The translations under genes were made by a program, and so were the position numbers. A stretch of 64,000 nucleotides of DNA from Actinophytocola xanthii (GTDB lineage: Bacteria; Actinomycetota; Actinomycetes; Mycobacteriales; Pseudonocardiaceae), in contig NZ_MSIE01000052.1 in assembly GCF_001921205.1 (NCBI RefSeq), forward strand, positions 1 through 64,000, in the 5' to 3' direction. How positions within the stretch are numbered: the first letter of the stretch is position 1; every line of letters begins with the position of its first letter. Under the pieces are notes generated by a model. It worked only from the letters and a program-made list of their open reading frames with translations, made no database searches and was not told where the DNA came from. Shown here piece after piece: positions 56,928-64,000 of the stretch.

Positions 56928-58109
56928 ATGACCCCGACCAGGATCCTCACCGCGATGGCGGCGGTCGCCGCCCTGGTGCTCGCGGCCTGTTCCAGCGAGC
57001 TGCCGGAGGAGAACGCGCCCGGCGGCGACACCTCGACGGGCGAGGCGGCGAAGTCGGAGTTCTTCGACCAGGCCGAGTACGAGCGCCAGCTCGCCTTCCG
57101 CGACGCGAAACCCGAGGGCCCGGCGGACCGGCCGTGGGAGCAGATGCTCGAGCCGGAGCTGGTCGACACCGCCCAGTACGCCAAGCCGGGCGGGAACTAC
57201 ACGATCTGCTTCTCCAACGCCGCGGTGGACAACCCGTGGCGGCAGGTCGGCTTCAAGACCATGCAGCGCGAGGTGGAGCTGCACCCCGAGATCACCGAGT
57301 TCACCGTGCTCGACGCGGAGGCCAAGGACGACAAGCAGATCAGCGACATCCAGTCGTTGAGCGGCCAGAGCTGCAGCGCGATCATCATCTCGCCGAACAC
57401 CACGGCCACGCTCACGCCGGCGGTGGAGGCTGCCTGTGACACCGGGGTGCCGGTGATCGTGTTCGACCGCGGCGTGAACACCGACTGCCCGGTCACGTTC
57501 ATCCACCCCATCGGCGGGTTCGCCTTCGGCGCCGACGGCGCGGAGTTCCTCACCGAGCAGGTCCAGCCCGGCGGCAAGATCCTCGCCCTGCGGATCCTGC
57601 CGGGCGTGGACGTGCTGGAGCAGCGCTGGGCGGCGGCCAACGAGATCTTCGGCGAGAGCGAGCTCGACGTGGTGGGCGTGGAGTTCACCGACGGCGACGC
57701 GGCCAAGACCAAGAGCATCGTCGCCGACTACCTCCAGCGCGAGGGCGAGATCGACGGTGTGTGGATGGACGCGGGCGCGACGGCCGTCGCCGCCGTCGAG
57801 GCGTTCCAGGACGCCGGCGTCGAGGTGCCCGCGTTCGTCGGCGAGGACCAGCAGGACTTCCTGCGCCTGTGGGTGGACGAGGACCTGACCGCGGTCGCCC
57901 CGACCTACCCCACCTACCAGTGGCGGACCCCGATCATCGCCGCGCTGCGGATCCTCAAGGGCGAGCAGGTGCCCAGCGAGTGGGTGCTCCCGCAGCCGCG
58001 GATCACCGACGCCGACGTGGCGGACTACGTGGCGCAGGACATGCCGCCGCTGCACTACGCGATGTGCGGCTGCGAGGACATGCCCGGATACCCGGGGCCC
58101 TGGCAGTGA
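56928..58109 (+). CDS. CUT2-type sugar-binding lipoprotein
   Basis: A 393-residue lipoprotein: signal peptide with lipobox LAAC at ~18-21, then a linker (~22-60), then a Peripla_BP_4 fold (YTICFSNAAVDNPWRQVGFK, AIIISPNTTATLTPAVEAAC, VPVIVFDRGVN, GVWMDAGATAVAAVEAFQDA). The mature protein has several Cys pairs near the end (MCGCEDM), probably surface disulfides. Substrate is unknown, but the fold prefers monosaccharides or polyols. ATG with CGAGGAG seven bases upstream. The stop overlaps the epimerase start (GTGA). Confidence 0.88.
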   Translation: MTPTRILTAMAAVAALVLAACSSELPEENAPGGDTSTGEAAKSEFFDQAEYERQLAFRDAKPEGPADRPWEQMLEPELVDTAQYAKPGGNYTICFSNAAVDNPWRQVGFKTMQREVELHPEITEFTVLDAEAKDDKQISDIQSLSGQSCSAIIISPNTTATLTPAVEAACDTGVPVIVFDRGVNTDCPVTFIHPIGGFAFGADGAEFLTEQVQPGGKILALRILPGVDVLEQRWAAANEIFGESELDVVGVEFTDGDAAKTKSIVADYLQREGEIDGVWMDAGATAVAAVEAFQDAGVEVPAFVGEDQQDFLRLWVDEDLTAVAPTYPTYQWRTPIIAALRILKGEQVPSEWVLPQPRITDADVADYVAQDMPPLHYAMCGCEDMPGYPGPWQ

Positions 58110-58963
58110 ACCAGCACCCCGTGGGGGTCAACACCTGGGTCTGGACCTCCCCGCTGACCGACCCGACCCTGGCGGAGCTGGCCGCCAGGGTCGCCGGCTG
58201 GGGCTTCGACGTGCTCGAGCTGCCGGTCGAGAACGTGGGGGACTGGACACCGCGCGAGGCCGCCCGCGTGCTCGGCGACCACGGCCTCGGCGCGACCGTG
58301 TGCCTGGTGATGCCGCCCGGGCGCGAGCTGGTCCGCGCCGACCCGATGACCGTCAAGTCCACCCAGGAGTACCTGCGTTCGGTGGTCGACGCCGCGGCCG
58401 TGGTGGGTTCACCGGTGATCGCCGGGCCCGCCTACGCCTCGGTCGGTCGAACCTGGCGCATGTCGGCAGCCGACCGGGCAGCCGCCTACGCCGAGCTCGC
58501 CGAGAACCTCGGCCCCGTGCTGGAGTACGCGGCGAGTGCCGGGGTGACCGTCGCCGTCGAGCCGCTCAACCGCTACGAGACGAGCCTGCTCAACACCGTC
58601 GCGCAGACCCTCGAGGCGATCGACGGCCTGCCGAACTGCGGGGTGGCCCTCGACCTCTACCACCAGAACATCGAGGAGGCCGACCTCACCGGGGCGATCC
58701 GCGCCGCCAGGGGCCGCATCGCGCACGTCCAGGTCTGCGGCAACGACCGCGGCGCCCCCGGTGCCGACCACCTCGACTGGCCAGCGATCCTCGCCGCGAT
58801 CGACGACGCCGGCTACACCGGCCCGCTCTGCGTCGAGTCGTTCACCGGCGAGAACGCCACGATCGCGACCGCGGCGTCGATCTGGCGCCCGCTCGCCCCC
58901 ACCCAGGACGACCTCGCCCGAACCGGCCTGCGCCACCTGCGGGCGGTGATGGGCACCAGCTGA
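58106..58963 (+). CDS. Sugar phosphate isomerase/epimerase-family protein (tagatose/psicose epimerase-like)
   Basis: A 285-residue TIM-barrel of the AP_endonuc_2 (xylose-isomerase-like) family. Metal-binding residues can be placed: Glu in VAVEPLNRYETSLLN, Asp/His in VALDLYHQNIEE, His in HVQVCGNDRG and Glu in LCVESFTGEN. This pattern is that of D-tagatose/D-psicose 3-epimerases and related lyase-like enzymes acting on 3-keto sugars. Together with the Gfo/Idh/MocA dehydrogenase it suggests a 3-keto or epimerising catabolic route. GTG start coupled to the binding-protein gene. Confidence 0.85.
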   Translation: MNQHPVGVNTWVWTSPLTDPTLAELAARVAGWGFDVLELPVENVGDWTPREAARVLGDHGLGATVCLVMPPGRELVRADPMTVKSTQEYLRSVVDAAAVVGSPVIAGPAYASVGRTWRMSAADRAAAYAELAENLGPVLEYAASAGVTVAVEPLNRYETSLLNTVAQTLEAIDGLPNCGVALDLYHQNIEEADLTGAIRAARGRIAHVQVCGNDRGAPGADHLDWPAILAAIDDAGYTGPLCVESFTGENATIATAASIWRPLAPTQDDLARTGLRHLRAVMGTS

Positions 58964-59023
58964 CACCCGTCCTCCGACGGCGCCGGCACGCCGCGGGGCA
59001 CCCCACGCGAAACGGGAGCAACG

Positions 59024-62000
59024 ATGCACAGACCCCTTCTGCGAACCGCCCTCAGCGTGCTCACGGCCGGCGCGGTCACGGTCGGCCTGATGCCGGCCGC
59101 CGCGGCCCACCCCGGCCACGCCGACCCGGAGTTCCGGGCGCTGCTGTTCACCAAGGTCGCCGCCGGCGCCTACCGGCACGACTCCATCCCCGCCGCCGTC
59201 GAGATGATCACCCAGCTTGGCGCCGAGCACCACTTCGAGGTGGTGCACAGCGAGGACTCGGCGATCTTCAACGACGCCGACCTGGCCACCTTCGACGTCG
59301 TGGTCATGGTGCAGAACGGCGGCATGGTCTGGGACACCGACGCCCAGCGGCAGGCGGTGCGCACCTACGTCAACAACGGCGGCGGCATCGCCGCCGTGCA
59401 CAACGCCACCGACATGAACATCGAGTCCCAGTTCCCGTGGTGGGACGACTTCGTCAACGGGGGCGCGCACATGACCGCGCACTCGGCCGGCGGGCTCACC
59501 GCGACCACGCACCGGATCGACGACGTGCACGCCTCCACGAAGGACCTGCCGGACCGCTGGCAGCGCCCGGAGGAGTGGTACAACTTCCACCCGACCATGC
59601 GGGGCAAGGTGCACTCCCTGCTGGAGGTGGACGAGAGCACCTACGACCCGGGGCCCGAGGCCATGGGGACCGACCACCCGATCTCCTGGTGCCGCGAGGC
59701 CGAGGGTGGCCGGGTCTGGGCCACCGCGATGGGCCACGCGATCTCCTCCTACTCCGAGCCGCTGTTCCGCCAGCACGTGCTGGGCGGCATCCAGACGGCG
59801 GCCGGCGCGATCCCCGCCGACTGCTCGGCGACCATGGACGCCGCGTTCGAGAAGGTCGTCCTCGACGACACCACCAAGGCCCCGACCTCGCTGGACGTCG
59901 CACCGGACGGGCGGGTGTACTTCACCGAGATCCTCGGCCAGATCCGGATGTACGACCCGGACACCGCGGCCATCACCACCGCCCTGGACCTGCCGGTCTA
60001 CGAGGGCGGCGAGGACGGGCTGACCTCGCTGGTGCTCTCCCCGGACTTCGCCGCGACCGGGCACATGTTCGTCTACTACTCCCCACCGGGCGCCGAGGAG
60101 GTCAACCGGGTCTCCCGGTTCACCGTCACCGGTGACGTGGTGGACCGGGCGAGCGAGGTCGTGCTGCTGGAGATCCCGGCCTCACGGCGGGAGGAGCCCG
60201 GCCACACCGGCGGCTACCTCGAGTTCGGACCTGGGGGCAACCTCTACATCGGCGTCGGCGACGACACCAACCCGTTCCAGTCCAGCGGGTACGCGCCGAT
60301 CGACGAGCGGCCGGGCCGGGACCTGTACGACGCCCAGAAGACCTCGGCCAACACCAACGACCTGCGGGGCAAGATCCTGCGGGTCCACCCCGAGGCGGAC
60401 GGGACCTACACGATCCCGGCGGGCAACATGTTCGCTCCCGGGACCGAGCTGACCCGCCCGGAGATCTACGCGATGGGCTTCCGCAACCCGTTCCGGTTCT
60501 CCATCGCCGCCGACGGCAGGCTCTACCTGGCCGACTACGGACCGGACGCGGGCGCGGACAACCCCAACCGCGGGCCGGGCGGGCTGGTCGAGTGGAACGT
60601 GATCAGCGAGCCGGGCTTCTACGGCTGGCCGTACTGCGTGGCCAACGGAATCCCGTTCAACGACTTCGACTTCGCCACCAACGCCTCCGGGCCGAAGTTC
60701 GACTGCGCCAACCCGGTCAACAACTCGCCCAACAACACCGGCCTGACCACCCTGCCGGCGGCCAAACCTGCGACCGTCTGGTACGGCAACGGCGCGAACG
60801 GCAACGCCTTCCCCGAACTGGGCGAGGGCGGCGAGGCCCCGATGGCCGGCCCCGTCTACGACTACGACCCCGACCTGCAGTCCGACACCAAGTTCCCCCA
60901 GTTCTACGAGGGCAAGGCGTTCTTCTACGAGTGGGCCCGCAACCGGAACTTCCTGTTCCACCGGGACGCCGAGGGCGGGATCCTCGACATCGACCCCTGG
61001 TTCGTCGGCAATGTCCCGTTCGCGCCGATGGACATGAAGTTCGGCCCCGACGGCGCGTTGTACGTGGTCGAGTGGGGTGGCGGCTACGGCCGGGACAACC
61101 CGGACTCCGGCGTCTACCGCATCGACTACACCCGCGGTGACCGGCGGCCGGTGGCGAGGGCCACGGCCAGCCCGACCAGCGGGGCGGCGCCGCTGCAGGT
61201 CCGGTTCTCCGGCGCGGCGTCGGCCGACCCCGAGGGGGAGCAGGTCCGCTACTCGTGGAACTTCGGTGACGGGTCGACCTCCACCGAGGCCGAGCCGACC
61301 CACGTGTTCACCGAGAACGGTCGATTCAACGTGCAGCTCACGGTCACCGACCCGGGCGGCAAGACCGGGTTCGCCAACGTCTCGGTGACCGTCGGGAACA
61401 CCGCACCCGCTGTCGAGCTGGCGGCGCCGGTGAACGGTGGGTTCTTCGACTTCGGTGACCGTGTCGCCTTCGGCGCCACGGTCACCGACCCCGAGGAGCA
61501 GACCGACTGCGCCAAGGCGACGCTGCGGGTGTCGCTCGGCCACGACGCCCACGACCACCTCACCGACACGATCCGCGCCTGCGAGGGGGAGTTCGCGACG
61601 CTCGCGGACGAGGGCCACGCCGATGCCGACGTGTTCTACACCGCCGAGGCGACCTACACCGACGCCGGCGCGGGCGGCCAGCCCGCGCTGACCGGGCGGG
61701 ACCTCGCGGTGCTCCAGCCCAAGCACAAGCAGGCCGAGCACCACGACTCCGCCACCGGGGTGGTCGTGCAGAACGACCCCGCCGCCGGGGCCGGCAAACG
61801 GGTCGGCGAGGTGTCCAACGGCGACTGGATCGCCTTCGAGCCGGTCAACCTGCACCAGATCGAGCGGGTCACCGCGCGGGTGCACGGGGCCTCCGACGGC
61901 GGCTCGATCCAGTTGCGGGCCGGGTCGCCCACCGGCGCGCTGGTGGCCACGATCCCGGTCCCGCGGACCGACGGCTTCGTGACCCTGCCCCCGGTGGCGG

Positions 62001-63808
62001 TGACGGACCCGGGCGGGACCATCGACCTGCACGCGGTGTTCACCACCACGGCCGACAACCAGTTCACCGTGGACTCGTTCGACTTCGTCGGCAAGGGCGT
62101 CTCGGTGAACGCGGCGCCCTACGTCGCGGTCAACGCCGCACCCGCCTCGGGCGCGGCACCGCTCGAGGTCGACTTCACCACCGACGCGGTCGACCCCGAG
62201 GGCGACACGGCGCTGCGCTACGCGTGGAACTTCGGTGACGGCGGCACCTCGACCGAGGCCGCGCCGACGCACACCTACGCCGAGCCGGGCACCTACACGG
62301 CCACGGTGACGGTGACCGACGGCGCCGGGCGCGCCAAGGCGGCCTCGGTGCGGGTCGTCGCGACGGTCCCGCCGATGCCGCCGATCGAGTGCGCCGACCC
62401 GGAGGCACCGGTCGACCGGGGCGACGAGTTCTCCGCCGACCGGCTCGACGGCTGCCGCTGGGACGCCGTCGTCCGCCCGAGCCTGACCTCGATGCGGATG
62501 GACGAGGGCGTGCTCAGCATCGACACGCTGCCCGGGGACATCAACGGCGCGGCCAACGACAACCCGAACAACTTCGTCCTGCAGACCGCGCCCGGCGGTG
62601 ACTGGACGCTGGAGACCCGGATGCGCGCACCGCTCGCCGAGCGGTACCAGCTGGCCGGCTTCATGGTCTACGGCAACGACGACGACTACGTGAAGTTCGA
62701 CGTGGTGTCGGTCAACGGGCCGGGCTCGACGGTCGACCTACGCGCCGAGCTGGTCTCGGAGAACAACGGCCAGTTCGGCAACGGCGGAAACCGCTCGGTG
62801 ACGCTGGGCACGGGTCCGGAGAGCGGCTGGTGGCACCTGCGGCTGACCAAGGCCGGCAACACCTACACCGGCTGGGTCAGCGACGGCGGCACCGAGTGGA
62901 CGCCGCTGGGCGAGGCCGTCACCAACGAGATCCCCGACCCGCGGTTCGGGCTGATGGCGATCGGGCCGCAGCAGACCAGAGGGCCGGTCACCGTCGACTT
63001 CGACTGGTTCCGGGTGTCCGGTGTGGACAGCACGGCGCCCACCGTCACCGCGGCCGTCTCACCCGAGCCGGGGGAGTCCGGCTGGCACACCGCGGCGCCC
63101 ACGGTGACCCTGACCGCAGACGACGGAACGGGGTCGGGCGTGGCCGCGACCGAGTACCGGGTCGACGAGGGCGCGTGGACCCGCTACGCCGAGCCGTTCC
63201 GGGTCGGCGCCGAGGGGAGCCACGTCGTCGAGTACCGCGCGGTCGACCGCGCCGGGAACACCTCGCCGGTCGCCAGGGCGGAGCTGAAGGTCGACACCGC
63301 GGCTCCCGCGGTCGCGGTCACCGGGGTGGTCGACGGACTGACCTACGGCCACAGCGAGGACCGGGTCGTGGACTGGACGGTGTCCGACGAGGCGTCCGGT
63401 CCCGGCGAGGTCACCGCCACCCTGGACGGTGCTCCACTGGCGCCGGGCACCCGCCTCGCGTTCCCGCGGCTGGCGCTCGGCGAGCACACCCTCGTGGTGC
63501 GCGCACCGGACGGGGCCGGGCACGTGGGCGAGCGGACGGTGGTCTTCACCATCGCCACCTCGGTCACCGACCTGCAGGCCATGCTCGACCGGCTCCAGGC
63601 GGAGAACGAGGTCGGCTGGCTGGCCGCGCTGGTTCTCGAGGCGCAGCTGGACCAGGCGCACCGGGAGGTCGTCCGGGACCGGCCCGACCTGGCAGTGCGG
63701 TGGCTGACGGCGTTCGGCTCCGCGCTGCCGCTGCTGGTGCCGAACGCCGAGGCGCGGGCGGTGCTGGCGACCGACGCTGCCGCGGTCGCCGCCGCCCTGC
63801 GGGAGTAA
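59024..63808 (+). CDS. Giant secreted ThuA / PQQ-type sugar dehydrogenase / PKD multidomain protein
   Basis: A 1594-residue exported protein. Order: signal peptide (1-28), ThuA domain (~37-265, …VVHSEDSAIF, NGGGIAAVHNATD), six-bladed sorbosone/glucose dehydrogenase-like propeller (~285-703, LDVAPDGRVYFTEILGQIRM, GFRNPFRFSIAADGRLYLAD). Then PKD (~707-790, YSWNFGDG), an Ig-like segment, a CBM6-like domain (~900-1023, GEVSNGDWIAFEPVNL), a second PKD (~1031-1113, YAWNFGDG), a concanavalin-like beta-sandwich (~1120-1333), Ig-like repeats (~1335-1510) and a short helical tail. It probably binds and oxidises or releases sugar from a polymer or glycoside outside the cell, feeding the importer upstream. 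Active-site residues of ThuA were not assigned. The ATG has CGGGAG upstream, 60 bp after the epimerase gene. Confidence 0.85.
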   Translation: MHRPLLRTALSVLTAGAVTVGLMPAAAAHPGHADPEFRALLFTKVAAGAYRHDSIPAAVEMITQLGAEHHFEVVHSEDSAIFNDADLATFDVVVMVQNGGMVWDTDAQRQAVRTYVNNGGGIAAVHNATDMNIESQFPWWDDFVNGGAHMTAHSAGGLTATTHRIDDVHASTKDLPDRWQRPEEWYNFHPTMRGKVHSLLEVDESTYDPGPEAMGTDHPISWCREAEGGRVWATAMGHAISSYSEPLFRQHVLGGIQTAAGAIPADCSATMDAAFEKVVLDDTTKAPTSLDVAPDGRVYFTEILGQIRMYDPDTAAITTALDLPVYEGGEDGLTSLVLSPDFAATGHMFVYYSPPGAEEVNRVSRFTVTGDVVDRASEVVLLEIPASRREEPGHTGGYLEFGPGGNLYIGVGDDTNPFQSSGYAPIDERPGRDLYDAQKTSANTNDLRGKILRVHPEADGTYTIPAGNMFAPGTELTRPEIYAMGFRNPFRFSIAADGRLYLADYGPDAGADNPNRGPGGLVEWNVISEPGFYGWPYCVANGIPFNDFDFATNASGPKFDCANPVNNSPNNTGLTTLPAAKPATVWYGNGANGNAFPELGEGGEAPMAGPVYDYDPDLQSDTKFPQFYEGKAFFYEWARNRNFLFHRDAEGGILDIDPWFVGNVPFAPMDMKFGPDGALYVVEWGGGYGRDNPDSGVYRIDYTRGDRRPVARATASPTSGAAPLQVRFSGAASADPEGEQVRYSWNFGDGSTSTEAEPTHVFTENGRFNVQLTVTDPGGKTGFANVSVTVGNTAPAVELAAPVNGGFFDFGDRVAFGATVTDPEEQTDCAKATLRVSLGHDAHDHLTDTIRACEGEFATLADEGHADADVFYTAEATYTDAGAGGQPALTGRDLAVLQPKHKQAEHHDSATGVVVQNDPAAGAGKRVGEVSNGDWIAFEPVNLHQIERVTARVHGASDGGSIQLRAGSPTGALVATIPVPRTDGFVTLPPVAVTDPGGTIDLHAVFTTTADNQFTVDSFDFVGKGVSVNAAPYVAVNAAPASGAAPLEVDFTTDAVDPEGDTALRYAWNFGDGGTSTEAAPTHTYAEPGTYTATVTVTDGAGRAKAASVRVVATVPPMPPIECADPEAPVDRGDEFSADRLDGCRWDAVVRPSLTSMRMDEGVLSIDTLPGDINGAANDNPNNFVLQTAPGGDWTLETRMRAPLAERYQLAGFMVYGNDDDYVKFDVVSVNGPGSTVDLRAELVSENNGQFGNGGNRSVTLGTGPESGWWHLRLTKAGNTYTGWVSDGGTEWTPLGEAVTNEIPDPRFGLMAIGPQQTRGPVTVDFDWFRVSGVDSTAPTVTAAVSPEPGESGWHTAAPTVTLTADDGTGSGVAATEYRVDEGAWTRYAEPFRVGAEGSHVVEYRAVDRAGNTSPVARAELKVDTAAPAVAVTGVVDGLTYGHSEDRVVDWTVSDEASGPGEVTATLDGAPLAPGTRLAFPRLALGEHTLVVRAPDGAGHVGERTVVFTIATSVTDLQAMLDRLQAENEVGWLAALVLEAQLDQAHREVVRDRPDLAVRWLTAFGSALPLLVPNAEARAVLATDAAAVAAALRE

Positions 63809-63845
63809 TGACCCCGAAACGGGGGCGGATGCCGGTCCGCCTCCG

Positions 63846-63876
63846 GCCCCGGGCCGGCTAGCCCCCGGCCCGGGGC
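63846..63876 (+). terminator. Hairpin terminator after the giant secreted protein
   Basis: GCCCCGGGCCGG (63846-63857) pairs perfectly with CCGGCCCGGGGC (63865-63876) across a 7-base loop. It lies 38 bp after the stop codon, without a U tract. Its position and strength fit termination of the sugar operon. Confidence 0.75.
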
Positions 63877-63950
63877 GCTTCGGGGCGCGTCCGCACAGCC
63901 CTCGGCCCATCGACCGGCACTGTGCGGAAGCGCCCTAAACTCAGTCGCGA

Positions 63951-63974
63951 AGTACTCGGGAATTCCCGAGTACT
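63951..63974. promoter_or_regulatory. Perfect 24-bp palindrome, likely operator of the next gene
   Basis: AGTACTCGGGAA (63951-63962) is followed directly by its exact reverse complement (63963-63974). Twelve-bp half-sites with no spacer point to a dimeric repressor. TACTGT at its right edge (63970-63975) could be a -10. The gene it controls lies beyond the window. The regulator family is unknown, and an Rrf2- or GntR-type factor is only a guess. Confidence 0.6.
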
Positions 63975-64000
63975 GTGCTGGGGGTGGCCGGAGGGCTGGC

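Noticed and set aside
1-64000. CRISPR arrays, tRNA or rRNA genes, prophage or complete insertion sequences
   Set aside because: No regularly spaced repeats, cloverleaf-like or rRNA-like sequence, or transposase/integrase reading frame was seen. A covariance-model scan was not possible, so a tRNA could have been missed.

Overview
The window is about 64 kb of very GC-rich DNA with dense, strand-switching operons, GTG starts, ATGA/GTGA stop-start overlaps and several actinomycete hallmarks (SARP/BTAD regulators, SigE-type sigma factor, XRE-DUF5753 regulator, BMP and CUT2 importers, ROK repressor, class III lanthipeptide genes). It looks like a chromosomal segment of an actinomycete, most likely Pseudonocardiaceae-like. 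That placement is inferred from gene content only. I saw no rRNA, tRNA, CRISPR or replication origin.

Layout: (1) 1-5.4 kb: the tail of a sigma factor, a large SARP-NB-ARC regulator, and a convergent DrrAB-type exporter whose promoter carries four phased heptamers typical of a SARP site. (2) 5.4-9.2 kb: a Ppx/GppA-type phosphatase, a SigE-family sigma factor coupled to a membrane protein, and a secreted HAF-repeat protein. (3) 9.3-18.5 kb, minus strand: ten overlapping genes reading BMP lipoprotein, ATPase, two permeases, nucleoside phosphorylase, an acyl-CoA-dehydrogenase-fold flavoprotein, then mtnA, mtnC, mtnB and mtnD. This looks like a nucleoside importer wired directly into methylthioadenosine (MTA) salvage. 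(4) 18.5-20.7 kb: a 168-bp foldback MITE, a DUF3574 secreted protein and a trypsin-like protease. (5) 20.7-32.2 kb: a tungsten/molybdenum island with a MobA-MoaD fusion, an aldehyde:ferredoxin oxidoreductase, a two-subunit NAD-type formate dehydrogenase, two MoeA paralogues (one carrying a ligand-binding domain) and a GntR regulator carrying the same ligand-binding domain. (6) 32.3-38.4 kb: a branched-polyamine-synthase-like protein, an alpha/beta hydrolase broken by an in-frame TAG, a two-component system with a TTA codon, and an XRE regulator. (7) 38.3-50.8 kb: a lanthipeptide locus with an MFS exporter, two LanKC synthetases with different missing catalytic residues, a 32-residue precursor nested in the end of one synthetase gene, a radical SAM enzyme, a divergent luciferase-like oxidoreductase, a second SARP and an orphan LuxR response regulator. 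(8) 50.9-63.9 kb: a sugar or polyol locus with a ROK repressor, Gfo/Idh/MocA dehydrogenase, CUT2 importer, sugar epimerase and a 1594-residue secreted ThuA/PQQ-dehydrogenase/PKD protein. The window ends with a perfect 24-bp palindrome in front of the next, unseen gene.

The most unusual points are the paired LanKC enzymes, the MTA import-and-salvage operon with an unexplained flavoprotein, and the W/Mo island in which an enzyme and a regulator share one sensing domain. All functions are read from motifs and context. No database search was possible.
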